From positions 1-64,000 of the forward strand of contig NZ_SNXB01000013.1 of the NCBI RefSeq assembly GCF_004362055.1: a stretch of DNA of 64,000 nucleotides, given 5' to 3'. The notes under the pieces were generated by a model, which saw nothing but the letters and a program-made list of their open reading frames with translations, was not told where the DNA came from and made no database searches. This DNA is from Flavobacterium sp. 245. Lineage in GTDB: Bacteria > Bacteroidota > Bacteroidia > Flavobacteriales > Flavobacteriaceae. This document shows positions 44,201 to 52,347 of this stretch, one piece after another; position 1 is the first letter of the stretch, and every line of letters begins with the position of its first letter. The position numbers and the translations under genes are program-made.

Positions 44201-44680
44201 TTAATCCAAATAGTCTGGAGGGAACATCTGTTGTCCGTATTTTATAAAAATGGAGTTTATTTTTTCTTTCTTTTCAATTTCAGAATCTGAAGAATTAGTT
44301 TCCATATAACTTGCCATTTCTTCAAACAAATCATCTAATCCGGCGGGAGTAACCGTACATAAAAGTTTTGCTGGTTCGTTTGAAAGATTTTTAAAACCAT
44401 GCACAATGCCTCCTTTCGGAATATTGACAAAAGCATTTTTCTTCGCAACATAAATCCCTAATTCCGATTTAAATGCAACCTCTCCTTCCAACACAAAAAA
44501 AGTCTCGGTAAAATCAACATGCGCGTGCGGATTTGGTCCAGCACCCGGAGGAACCGACATTTCGATGACAGCATATTCGCCATTGGTTTCCTTTCCCGAA
44601 ATAATAATGCGGTAATTTCCTCCCGCAATTTTTAATTGGTGCCCTTGGGTTTCGTCAACGGTTATGATTGGATTTTTCAT
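44201..44680 (-). CDS. cupin domain protein
   Basis: The product has 159 residues from the ATG at 44680; an alternative ATG seven codons upstream (44701) is possible. A single cupin beta-barrel covers about residues 35-115. The first motif PNPHAHVDFTETFFVLEGEVAF holds probable metal ligands (two His and a Glu), and the second motif IPKGGIVHGFKNLS holds the third His. Such small cupins may be dioxygenases, isomerases or sugar binders, and the substrate is not predictable. It is the last gene of a leftward row of small genes. Confidence 0.83.
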   Translation of the reverse strand: MKNPIITVDETQGHQLKIAGGNYRIIISGKETNGEYAVIEMSVPPGAGPNPHAHVDFTETFFVLEGEVAFKSELGIYVAKKNAFVNIPKGGIVHGFKNLSNEPAKLLCTVTPAGLDDLFEEMASYMETNSSDSEIEKKEKINSIFIKYGQQMFPPDYLD

Positions 44681-44709
44681 TTTAGTTCTTTTGCTTTTCA
44701 ATTCTAAAG

Positions 44710-44991
44710 TTATATTAAATATTCGAAACAGAATATTAAAACAAGAATCTGAACAATCAAAATATTGTTAGATTGAACAAAATCAAGTTTCTTTTTACTT
44801 TTAAAATATAAATGAACATTAAATACCAATGGCAAAGCAATCAATAAAAAAACATACAAAAACAGAATCACTATTGATTTCAAGAAAAAAACTTTCTGCA
44901 TAAAGAATAACAGAAAACAATACATAAATTCCAAAACAAGTATGATCGAAAAGTTTTTTGACTTAACTCTTATTTTATCTATATCTGTCAT
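44710..44991 (-). CDS. small membrane protein of unknown function
   Basis: The 93-residue product has three hydrophobic helices (about residues 14-35, 37-58 and 75-92) and a charged N terminus. No motif or family is recognised. It lies six bases after the lumazine-binding-like gene, so co-transcription is likely. Evidence rests on length, hydrophobic pattern and tight spacing. Confidence 0.55.
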   Translation of the reverse strand: MTDIDKIRVKSKNFSIILVLEFMYCFLLFFMQKVFFLKSIVILFLYVFLLIALPLVFNVHLYFKSKKKLDFVQSNNILIVQILVLIFCFEYLI

Positions 44992-44997
44992 TCTAAA

Positions 44998-45447
44998 TTA
45001 TTCATGCTGTGTCACATCATTATATTGCCAAAGCACATTTATAATTTTCCAATCACCATTTTCCTTCACAATATGCATATAATCAATCCAGGCATCGGCA
45101 AGTAGTTTAACTGATGCTGTTTTAGCTGAAACATCTAATAACTTGATTTCTTTTCTTGGATTCTTAGGAAATTTATCCCCTTTCACATTATAAGTTTCTG
45201 CCAAAATAACCATGTTTTCGGCGAAAAACTCTGAGATATAATCTTTTTGAGCGACTTTATTTCTAAAAACAGATCTTTTCACCATTCTCGGATGTAGTGC
45301 GCCTTCCATAAGTTTCGGATTCGGATTATGTTGCGCTTCAATATAGGCTAAAGCTACACGTTTAATATCTAGTGAATCCTGCTTAGTTTGGGCCTGAATT
45401 TTAAAAGAACAAAATACAATTGCAATAAGTATTAAATATTTTTTCAT
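44998..45447 (-). CDS. NTF2-like (putative lumazine-binding) secreted protein
   Basis: The 149-residue product has a signal peptide ending KIQAQ near residue 20. The mature domain matches the NTF2-like fold of the putative lumazine-binding group. It opens with a helix (IKRVALAYIEAQHNPNPKLMEGALHPRMVKR), then has strands ending WIDYMHIVKENGDWKIINVLWQ, a phrase typical of that family. Its function is unknown; NTF2-like proteins often bind small hydrophobic ligands. Same strand and close spacing suggest an operon with the neighbouring small genes. Confidence 0.78.
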   Translation of the reverse strand: MKKYLILIAIVFCSFKIQAQTKQDSLDIKRVALAYIEAQHNPNPKLMEGALHPRMVKRSVFRNKVAQKDYISEFFAENMVILAETYNVKGDKFPKNPRKEIKLLDVSAKTASVKLLADAWIDYMHIVKENGDWKIINVLWQYNDVTQHE

Positions 45448-45468
45448 GTAAAATGGATTTAGAATTTA

Positions 45469-45948
45469 TTATTTACGACCTTCTAAAACAGTTATTAATT
45501 CCTCCAATTGAGACATTGGAACTTTAACCACGGATTCTATTTTAGCTTCTTGAGAAGCAATTATTAAAACCCCTTGATTATCTTCTTCATATCCAATTGG
45601 AGCAAAAGAATATTGAGGTTTTACTATTAATGTTTCTTTTTTTCCATCTTTAAACCATCCATAATTTGCTTCATAAATGATTTTATTTTCTAGTATTTGA
45701 ATCGTTTCTTCACCATAAGTATTCCATAAAGCAATCCTTACCATATAAAATCCAATTAATGAAAATATTCCAATTCCAATAAAGTAACCAATTTGTAAAC
45801 CGCCTCCGTTTGCAATGCCAAAAATTGCTCCGCCAAGCGGAAAAACAAAAAATAAAAAAGCCAACACAAACAGTAATGCTCTTACTAAAAATGGAGACTT
45901 TTTTACTTTTAGATTTAATGTATTGTTAACGAAGTTAAATTGCTTCAT
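45469..45948 (-). CDS. membrane protein of unknown function
   Basis: The 159-residue product has two transmembrane helices (about residues 22-44 and 52-73). A soluble C-terminal beta-rich region of about 80 residues resembles a PH-like or bacterial pleckstrin-homology fold (EETIQILENKIIYEANYGWF). No motif identifies a function. The hairpin topology puts the C-terminal domain on one face of the inner membrane. Confidence 0.6.
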   Translation of the reverse strand: MKQFNFVNNTLNLKVKKSPFLVRALLFVLAFLFFVFPLGGAIFGIANGGGLQIGYFIGIGIFSLIGFYMVRIALWNTYGEETIQILENKIIYEANYGWFKDGKKETLIVKPQYSFAPIGYEEDNQGVLIIASQEAKIESVVKVPMSQLEELITVLEGRK

Positions 45949-45981
45949 AAAGGATTATTTGATTTTATCATATTTTGCTAA

Positions 45982-46689
45982 CTAACTTCCAAGTTTCCCA
46001 TAACGTTGTTGTTCAGAAAAATACAGAATTATTTTCTTTCCGTTTTTTTCATAAGGATAAAACAATTCATAATAACCATTATGAGAACTATAGCGTAATT
46101 CGTTACTTCCCTTTTCAAAAACACTTTTCAGATAATCTCTTTCTTCTTTAGTAGTTTGATAAATATATCTTTTTTTCTGCGGATGAATAGTGTCTTTCAA
46201 ACTCCCTTCATAATAATCACTAAAGCCTAAATAAACTTGAGAACCTTTAACCGAATCTTTTACAATTACAGTAACATTAGGGAAATTTTTATCGGTTTTG
46301 GACAAAATAGCCAAAATATCGGCAGTCTCTTTTATATAGCCTTCAGAAAAATTATAGTTTACCAATTTATCGCTATTCGCTTTATTAATCGCAATAATTG
46401 ATTCAGCCGATTTAATCAATCGTTCCTCTTTTCTCGCCGAGGTTAAATAATCTCCACCAAATAAAATTACAGCGATCAAGGGGAAAATTAAAATCAAAGT
46501 CAAAAATCGCAATCTATTTGATTTATTAGTTACTGCATCAAGATTATGTCTTTCGGCAATTCTGGTCAAATTAAACATTAAATTGATAATCAAGGAACCC
46601 ACCATCAAAGCAAGAATTCCTAAAATACTTAGATAAAACGTTTCGGTCATATTCTCTTTAAACACTTTTAAACCAAAAACCTGAATCAT
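45982..46689 (-). CDS. membrane-anchored protein of unknown function
   Basis: The 235-residue product has two transmembrane helices (about residues 17-40 and 64-83). A soluble domain of about 150 residues follows that could face the periplasm, rich in K, E and Y (YYELFYPYEKNGKKIILYFSEQQRYGKLGS at the end). I do not recognise it. It is followed closely by the other small membrane protein on the same strand. Confidence 0.55.
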   Translation of the reverse strand: MIQVFGLKVFKENMTETFYLSILGILALMVGSLIINLMFNLTRIAERHNLDAVTNKSNRLRFLTLILIFPLIAVILFGGDYLTSARKEERLIKSAESIIAINKANSDKLVNYNFSEGYIKETADILAILSKTDKNFPNVTVIVKDSVKGSQVYLGFSDYYEGSLKDTIHPQKKRYIYQTTKEERDYLKSVFEKGSNELRYSSHNGYYELFYPYEKNGKKIILYFSEQQRYGKLGS

Positions 46690-46793
46690 TATAAAAGTAA
46701 ATACCCAATATACCAGTAAGAGTATAGACTAATCCCGATAATATTGCTTAATCTAACTATTTGTTTTGCATTCATAAAATATTGTTTATCTAA

Positions 46794-47498
46794 TTATTTA
46801 AAATCGTTTTCGTTTACTTTGTCATTATAAAAAAGTTCCACAATCGTTGCTGTCTGAGCATCTTTGTCAGCTCCAAATCGCATTGTAGTGAAATAAGTCA
46901 GTTTGTCGAATTTTTTAAAATCTCCATAGACAACAACTGAAAAGGAATCTTTTTCGCCGTTTACCGTTTCTGTTTTAATCAGGAAAGATGTTTTTTCATC
47001 AAAATATAAAAATTCAACTTTTTTATTACTGCACGTTGCCTTTATCTTATGACATTTTGAAGATTCAAAATCCTCAGTTCCTAAATATTCCAATTTATAT
47101 AATGTGGGATCTAAATAATCTAATTCATTGAATATATTTTTCTTGAATTTTTTGTCTTTAAAATTTTCCTGATCTGCAAGCGTTTTTTCGCCACCACTTA
47201 AATTATAGCCTGTTTTTCCATCGTACCAAAATTTGAAAACAACTCGGTTTCCGTAAACTATTTCAAAACTCCCAATATTAGGTTTCATTTCTTTCACCAC
47301 CCAATTTGCCGTGCGGCCTTCCATTTGCGTTACAGAATTGGTATAAAGTGTATTAATGCTTTTAATGAAATCCTTTCCTCCCATTGCATCCAACTCTTTG
47401 TTAATGATGGCAACAGCTTTTTCATCTTGTTTTTGAGCATTAATAGAAATTGAAAAAAAAGTCAGCAATAAAACACTAAAAAAATTTGAAAAGTTCAT
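46794..47498 (-). CDS. outer-membrane lipoprotein-sorting-like periplasmic protein
   Basis: The product has 234 residues from the ATG at 47498. An upstream ATG (47537) would add 13 residues ahead of a normal signal peptide and is rejected. The signal ends SINAQ. The mature chain resembles the LolA/LolB-like half-barrel fold seen in Bacteroidota secreted proteins, with repeated strands such as WVVKEMKPNIGSFEIVYGNRVVFKFWYDGKTGYNLSGG. A KIKATCSNKKVEFLYFDEKTSFLIKTE segment is typical. It may bind lipid or hydrophobic ligands, but the function is inferred only from the fold. Confidence 0.72.
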   Translation of the reverse strand: MNFSNFFSVLLLTFFSISINAQKQDEKAVAIINKELDAMGGKDFIKSINTLYTNSVTQMEGRTANWVVKEMKPNIGSFEIVYGNRVVFKFWYDGKTGYNLSGGEKTLADQENFKDKKFKKNIFNELDYLDPTLYKLEYLGTEDFESSKCHKIKATCSNKKVEFLYFDEKTSFLIKTETVNGEKDSFSVVVYGDFKKFDKLTYFTTMRFGADKDAQTATIVELFYNDKVNENDFK

Positions 47499-47730
47499 TT
47501 TATAATAATTTAAAAGGTTCGTTTTTAGCAAAAACAATATTGTTTTCGGATTAAAAATAGTACATTTTTTATTACAAAATAGTAATCAAACTATATTTCA
47601 TTAGAAATAATTAAAACAAAAAACTTAAATTCAAAAATGCAACTTTCTCTAAAAAAACACGTTACTTTTTAATGTTGAAAACACTTAAAATCTTTCAATT
47701 TTTAAATTTTTAAATCATTAAATTATACCC

Positions 47731-47738
47731 TATATTTG
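47731..47738 (+). promoter_or_regulatory. -7 element of the dnaX promoter
   Basis: TATATTTG fits TAnnTTTG and is 19 bases before the dnaX start codon. No -33 TTG is visible at the standard distance. Confidence 0.45.
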
Positions 47739-47757
47739 CTATCGAATAAAAAAGAAT

Positions 47758-48843
47758 ATGGAACAATTTGTAGTATCGGCTCGTAAATATCGCCCGCAGA
47801 CCTTTAAGGATGTTGTAGGCCAGAAAGCCATTACAAACACTTTGTTGAATGCTATTGACAGCAATCACCTTGCTTCTGCTCTTTTGTTCACAGGACCGCG
47901 TGGAGTTGGAAAAACTACCTGCGCACGTATCTTGGCTAGAAAGATAAATCAGCCTGGATATGATGATCCAAATGAAGATTTTGCATTTAACGTTTTTGAG
48001 CTGGATGCTGCTTCAAACAACTCGGTTGATGATATTCGTAGCCTTATTGATCAGGTTCGAATCCCGCCACAAACCGGACAATATAAAGTATATATTATTG
48101 ACGAGGTTCATATGTTGTCTTCGGCTGCTTTTAATGCTTTTCTGAAAACATTAGAAGAACCGCCAAAACATGCTATTTTTATTTTAGCAACAACAGAAAA
48201 ACACAAAATCATTCCGACGATTTTATCTCGTTGTCAGATTTTTGATTTTAAAAGAATTACAGTAAAAGATGCTAAAGAACATTTGGCAGATGTAGCTGCG
48301 AGTCAAGGAATCAATTTTGAAGATGATGCACTGCACATTATTGCTCAAAAAGCAGATGGTGCCATGCGTGATGCTTTATCCATTTTTGACCGTGTAGTTT
48401 CCTATTGCGGCACTAATTTAACGCGTCAAGCTGTAACCGAAAATCTAAATGTTTTAGATTACGAAACCTATATTTCAATCACTGATCTACTTTTAGAAAA
48501 TAAGATTCCAGATCTTTTATTAGCATACAACGATATTCTTTCAAAAGGTTTTGACGGACATCATTTTATTGCCGGATTAGCATCTCATTTCAGAGACTTG
48601 TTAGTCAGCAAAACTCCTGCAACTATTGCTTTATTAGAAGTTGGAGAACAGGCACAGCAAATGTATGGCGTTCAGTCTCAAAAATGTTCTCAGGAATTTT
48701 TATTAAAAGGAATTGACATTGCAAACGACTGCGATTTAAAATACAAATTGAGTCAGAATCAGCGACTTTTAGTTGAATTATGTTTGATGCAATTAGCCTC
48801 TATCAATTTTGATGGAGAAAAAAAAAAGCTGAGCAATTCATAA
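47758..48843 (+). CDS. dnaX: DNA polymerase III gamma/tau subunit, zero-frame (short) product
   Basis: The clamp-loader ATPase has 361 residues in the zero frame. It opens VSARKYRPQTFKDVVGQ, with Walker A GPRGVGKTT near residue 46 and Walker B YIIDEVHMLS near 120. LKTLEEPPKHAIFILATTEKHKIIPTILSRCQ is the sensor/arginine-finger region, with a gamma/tau collar domain after it. The four zinc-binding cysteines of typical DnaX are absent between Walker A and B, where the sequence reads ARKINQPGYDDPNEDF. The zero frame stops four codons after an A10-G tract. The same gene continues in the -1 frame to 49517, giving a predicted 586-residue tau-like form. It is probably not a pseudogene. Confidence 0.9.
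   Translation: MEQFVVSARKYRPQTFKDVVGQKAITNTLLNAIDSNHLASALLFTGPRGVGKTTCARILARKINQPGYDDPNEDFAFNVFELDAASNNSVDDIRSLIDQVRIPPQTGQYKVYIIDEVHMLSSAAFNAFLKTLEEPPKHAIFILATTEKHKIIPTILSRCQIFDFKRITVKDAKEHLADVAASQGINFEDDALHIIAQKADGAMRDALSIFDRVVSYCGTNLTRQAVTENLNVLDYETYISITDLLLENKIPDLLLAYNDILSKGFDGHHFIAGLASHFRDLLVSKTPATIALLEVGEQAQQMYGVQSQKCSQEFLLKGIDIANDCDLKYKLSQNQRLLVELCLMQLASINFDGEKKKLSNS
48814..48828 (+). promoter_or_regulatory. probable programmed -1 frameshift or slippage site in dnaX
   Basis: GGAG (48814-48817) precedes a run of ten A (48818-48827) and a G. In the zero frame this contains the heptamer A AAA AAG (48822-48828), identical to the E. coli dnaX slippery site. The -1 frame is open beyond it, while the zero frame ends four codons later. 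A convincing downstream stem was not found, so transcriptional slippage on the A tract, as in Thermus dnaX, is an equally good mechanism. Confidence 0.7.
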
Positions 48844-49517
48844 TTCCGCCTACTTATTATAAAAATGGAAGCTTTTCAATTGTTGAAGTTCAAAGTGTAA
48901 AGTCCAAAGTTGAAAACCAAACTGTTTCCGAAAACACAAAATCAGAAAATGTAACTACTTCAGCTGAAGCCGAAAATACGCAAAACACAACTGTTTCTGA
49001 AACTCCAAAAGCTCAAACTCCGGAAGCTCCAAAAACAGAAACAGACAACACGCCAAAAGTTTCCGCATTTTCTTTAGCAAGTATTCGCAAGAAAAAGGAA
49101 CTAGAGGCAAGCAGTAAATCGTACGTCAAACCTTCGTCAGTATTACCTACAGAAGAATTTAACGAAACAGATATGCGTCTTCATTGGACTAAATATGCAG
49201 AACGTTTAGGTCAAAAAGGCTTAAAGATTATGGAGTCCATATTATTGATTAGTGATCCCGTTTTGAATGGCACAACAATTACTTATGAACTGCCAAACGA
49301 AGGCTCAAAACTAGAATTTGAAAGCCAGATGAATGGTTTGCTAGGGCATTTAAAAGGACATTTGCACAATCATGACATTACAATTGACGTAATTGTGAAT
49401 GAACAAGCCGAAACAAAACGATCTTATAATAATCAGGATCGTTATAATCGATTTTTAGAAATCAATCCAAATATTGAACTTTTGCGCAACACATTTGGAT
49501 TAGATTTAAAGGATTAA
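48828..49517 (+). CDS. dnaX: dnaX -1 frame extension (tau C-terminal part)
   Basis: After a -1 shift, 229 codons are open from 48828 to the stop at 49517. The first part (to about 49130) is a low-complexity linker rich in Thr, Glu, Asn and Pro, as in tau linkers. It is followed by VSAFSLASIRKKKELEA. The last part (from MRLHWTKYAERLGQKGLKIMESIL, 49173 on) is a compact C-terminal domain like that of other Bacteroidota DnaX proteins. The frame difference is the one expected from -1 slippage, or equally from one missing A in the sequence. The extension has no obvious start of its own, so it should be read as part of dnaX. Confidence 0.8.
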   Translation, partial: AEQFIIPPTYYKNGSFSIVEVQSVKSKVENQTVSENTKSENVTTSAEAENTQNTTVSETPKAQTPEAPKTETDNTPKVSAFSLASIRKKKELEASSKSYVKPSSVLPTEEFNETDMRLHWTKYAERLGQKGLKIMESILLISDPVLNGTTITYELPNEGSKLEFESQMNGLLGHLKGHLHNHDITIDVIVNEQAETKRSYNNQDRYNRFLEINPNIELLRNTFGLDLKD

Positions 49518-49538
49518 TTTTTTTTGCTTCTTAGAATC

Positions 49539-50117
49539 TTATTTATTCTGAAATCCGAAATTATAAACTTTCTCCAACCATTTTTTTCTTTGATTTTCAT
49601 CAGCAGTTTTTACAATTCCGATATAACTCACTTTTACTGGTTTTACACCACAAAACTCTAAAGTTGATTTCTTTAACTGATTCACACTAGGCCTACCAAA
49701 AAACAATCGATAGTACCAGCCGGGCTGGTCTAAAGTTGTAATAATATGTGCTGTTTTTCCTTTAAGCAATTTATCCCACCAAACCGAATTTTCTCTGTAT
49801 TGAAAAGCCATTCCAGGTAAAAACAAACGGTCGATAAAACCTTTTGTAATTGCTGGAAGTCCGCCCCACCAAACAGGATGAATCCAAACTAAATGATCCG
49901 CTTTTTTGATTTTTTCCCAAGATTCAATTAAATCGGGTTCTAATTCCGTTCGTTTTTGATAACCAAACTGCAAATTGGGATTGAATTTTAAATCGGCAAT
50001 TGTAATCGTTTCAACTTGAGCTCCTGAAGCAATTGCGCCATTTTTATAAGATTCGGCAATTCCAAAATTAAAACTTGCTGCATTAGGATGTCCGTTTATA
50101 ATCAGTATTTTTTTCAT
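49539..50117 (-). CDS. NAD(P)H-dependent flavodoxin-fold oxidoreductase
   Basis: The 192-residue flavodoxin-like protein of the NQO1/KefF/MdaB group opens with KILIINGHPNAASFNFGIA, a phosphate-binding loop. It then shows HLVWIHPVWWGGLPAITKGFIDRLFLPGMAF, the substrate and FMN contact signature, and IITTLDQPGWYYRLFFGRPSVNQL. Such enzymes carry out two-electron reduction of quinones or xenobiotics with FMN. It lies 42 bases downstream of a Crp-family regulator on the same strand and may be part of its operon. Confidence 0.87.
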   Translation of the reverse strand: MKKILIINGHPNAASFNFGIAESYKNGAIASGAQVETITIADLKFNPNLQFGYQKRTELEPDLIESWEKIKKADHLVWIHPVWWGGLPAITKGFIDRLFLPGMAFQYRENSVWWDKLLKGKTAHIITTLDQPGWYYRLFFGRPSVNQLKKSTLEFCGVKPVKVSYIGIVKTADENQRKKWLEKVYNFGFQNK

Positions 50118-50159
50118 ATCAATGTTTTTTCAAAAATACCATTAGGATAAATTATTTGA

Positions 50160-50732
50160 CTAGACAAATGTCTCTAAAAATCTTTTTCTGATTCGGCTTA
50201 AATGTCTCGGTGTAATTCCTAAATAAGAAGCTAAATATTGCAATGGAATAAGCTGTAAGTATTTTTGATGATTGAGATAAAGCTCCTCATAGCGCTGTGC
50301 TCCAGATAATTTCTGAAAAGAAACCATTCTTTTATGAAGATTGACAAACTCAATTTCAGTTAACTTTCTTCCCGTTTCCTGCCAGTTCAAACCTGATTTG
50401 TAAAGTTTATCCAAAGCACTTCGGTTTAAAATCTGTAGTTCGGTTTCGGCGAGAGCCTGAATATTTTCCTCTGCTTTTTCCTCAGTAATAAAACTGGCGA
50501 AAGAAGCCATAAATTCATTCTCAAAAGCAAAACAGTTTGTAATTTCGTCACCTTTATGATTAACAAAAAAAGAACGCAGAATTCCTTTTTTTATAAAAAC
50601 GACTTCATTGCAAACCTGATTTTCAGTCAATAAAAATTCTCCTTTCTTTAAAGTTCGAAATGTAATTAAATCATCTAAGAGATTTAATTCTTCTTGAGAG
50701 AAGCTCTGAAAAGACTGAAAAACTGATTTCAT
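50160..50732 (-). CDS. Crp/Fnr family transcriptional regulator
   Basis: The 190-residue product has an N-terminal cyclic-nucleotide-binding-like beta-roll (about residues 20-120; LKKGEFLLTENQVCNEVVFIKKGILRSFF). A C-terminal helix-turn-helix follows (LQYLASYLGITPRHLSRIRKRF). The usual cAMP-binding arginine/serine pattern is not evident, as is common in Bacteroidota relatives, so the ligand is unclear. The TMEM175-like gene lies three bases upstream on the same strand, pointing to translational coupling. Confidence 0.88.
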   Translation of the reverse strand: MKSVFQSFQSFSQEELNLLDDLITFRTLKKGEFLLTENQVCNEVVFIKKGILRSFFVNHKGDEITNCFAFENEFMASFASFITEEKAEENIQALAETELQILNRSALDKLYKSGLNWQETGRKLTEIEFVNLHKRMVSFQKLSGAQRYEELYLNHQKYLQLIPLQYLASYLGITPRHLSRIRKRFLETFV

Positions 50733-50735
50733 GGA

Positions 50736-51317
50736 TTAATCATTAGAATAAAAAGCTCTTTCAATTCGCTTATCGGGAATGAGCCATAACATTGCTACAA
50801 CAAAATACGCCGCACCTGAAATCCATTCGTTGTAAAACGAAGATACGATTCCAATGATGTATAAAACTGCCGAAGCTTTTCCTTTTAAATCCCTATTTAG
50901 TGCTTTTCGCAATACTGAATCTTCACCTTCACTACAGATAATTACATACTGCAGAATGACGTAAGAAATGGCACAAAGCAATAAAATGATTCCATACAAA
51001 GCCATTGATGCTTTTGCAAAATTGTGTTCACCCATCCAACCTGTTGAAACCGGAATTAGTGATAACCAAAACAATAAATGCAAATTGCTCCAAAGCACTT
51101 TTCCGTTTACTTTTGATAAACCATGAAGTAAATAATGGTGATTGTTCCAATAAATTCCAACATAAATAAAACTCAAAATATAACTTAGAAATTTAGGAAT
51201 AAGCGGTTTTAAATCGGCAAATTCATGTCCTTCAGGCACTTTTATTTCTAAAATCATAATGGTTATGATGATTGCCAAAACACCGTCACTAAAGGCTTCA
51301 AGTCTCGTTTTATTCAT
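50736..51317 (-). CDS. TMEM175-family (DUF1211) membrane protein
   Basis: The 193-residue protein has about six hydrophobic helices. The start, MNKTRLEAFSDGVLAIIITIMILEIKVP, contains the FSDG motif that lines the pore in TMEM175 potassium channels. Bacterial homologues form tetrameric potassium-permeable channels, and the assignment here rests on the motif and length. It starts the operon with the Crp-like regulator and the quinone reductase-like gene. Confidence 0.87.
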   Translation of the reverse strand: MNKTRLEAFSDGVLAIIITIMILEIKVPEGHEFADLKPLIPKFLSYILSFIYVGIYWNNHHYLLHGLSKVNGKVLWSNLHLLFWLSLIPVSTGWMGEHNFAKASMALYGIILLLCAISYVILQYVIICSEGEDSVLRKALNRDLKGKASAVLYIIGIVSSFYNEWISGAAYFVVAMLWLIPDKRIERAFYSND

Positions 51318-51337
51318 TTATTCTTAAGTATAAGTTT

Positions 51338-51421
51338 GCCACGAATTACACTAATTTTCACGAATTAATTTAAACTATTTTAAAAATAAAAATTGGTGGA
51401 AATTAGTGTAATTGGTGGAGA
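51338..51421. repeat. CACGAATT/GTGTAATT inverted intergenic repeat
   Basis: GCCACGAATTACACTAATTT and TTCACGAATTAATTT form the left arm; GGTGGAAATTAGTGTAATTG with GTGG forms the right arm. The copies at 30929-30958 and 31504-31534 are related. It lies between the ppx gene and the TMEM175 gene. Confidence 0.7.
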
Positions 51422-51425
51422 AAAA

Positions 51426-52322
51426 TTAAATTTTACCGTAATACATTGCTTTTACGATTCCGTCTGAAAGTCCAATTTTTGGAACATAAATCTGGCGCGC
51501 ACCGCTCCACTTCATTGCGTTTAAATAAATTCGTGTTGCGTGGATAATAACGTCGGCACGGTCAGAATTCAAACCTAACTCAGCAATTCTTTGCTCATAT
51601 GTCAATGAATTCAAGAATGCATATTGCGAATTAATATAAATGTATGAAAGCGGTTTTTCTTGCTGTTTTCCAGACATTTTAAATAATTTATTGATATTCC
51701 CTCCAGATCCTATCAAAGTAACCTCATCATAATCTGCAGTGTTGGTTTTTATCCATTTTTCAATTTCATCCCAAACCACATCACAAACCATATTATTTAA
51801 TAAACGTACTGTTCCGGCTTTGAATGATCTTGAGTTGATCATTTTTCCATCAGAGAATAATGTAAATTCAGTACTTCCACCACCAACATCAACAAATAAA
51901 TAGGTTTCGTCTGTTTTTAATAAATGATGTAAATCTGTAGAAGCAATAATTGCTGCTTCTTTCTTGCCGTCAATAATTTCGATTTTAATATCGGCTTTCT
52001 TTTTAATCAAAGCCACAACTTCTTTGGCATTGTACGCTTCACGCATTGCCGAAGTAGCAAACGCCATATAACGCTCTACTTTATGAACTTTCATCAAAAG
52101 ATTGAATGCTTTCATAGCATCCACCATTCGATCTGTATTTTCTTGTGATATTTCTCCAACAGTAAAGGCATCTTGTCCCAAACGAATTGGAACACGAACA
52201 AGAGAACTTTTGTTAAACTGAGGTTCTTTGCCGTCTTGCTCTACAACATTCGATATCAGTAGCCTCATGGCATTTGAACCAATATCTATTGCTGCAAATT
52301 TTCTAATATTAATCATGCTCAC
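51426..52322 (-). CDS. ppx: Ppx/GppA exopolyphosphatase
   Basis: The 298-residue protein has the actin-like ASKHA fold. It opens with FAAIDIGSNAMRLLISN, has the phosphate loop VDVGGGSTEFTLF near residue 147, and continues with YDEVTLIGSGGNINKL. It removes terminal phosphate from polyphosphate or (p)ppGpp. It is shorter than E. coli Ppx and lacks the C-terminal HD domain, as is normal in Flavobacteria. It is encoded 26 bases downstream of ppk1, so synthesis and breakdown of polyphosphate are co-regulated. The second ATG, two codons in, is also a possible start. Confidence 0.91.
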   Translation of the reverse strand: MSMINIRKFAAIDIGSNAMRLLISNVVEQDGKEPQFNKSSLVRVPIRLGQDAFTVGEISQENTDRMVDAMKAFNLLMKVHKVERYMAFATSAMREAYNAKEVVALIKKKADIKIEIIDGKKEAAIIASTDLHHLLKTDETYLFVDVGGGSTEFTLFSDGKMINSRSFKAGTVRLLNNMVCDVVWDEIEKWIKTNTADYDEVTLIGSGGNINKLFKMSGKQQEKPLSYIYINSQYAFLNSLTYEQRIAELGLNSDRADVIIHATRIYLNAMKWSGARQIYVPKIGLSDGIVKAMYYGKI

Positions 52323-52347
52323 TTATGATTTGAAAAATTGGTTTTAA

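Noticed and set aside
47758..49517. dnaX as a pseudogene
   Set aside because: The break falls exactly at a slippery A tract with the -1 frame fully open, and the gene is essential, so programmed slippage or a single-base sequencing error is more likely than decay.
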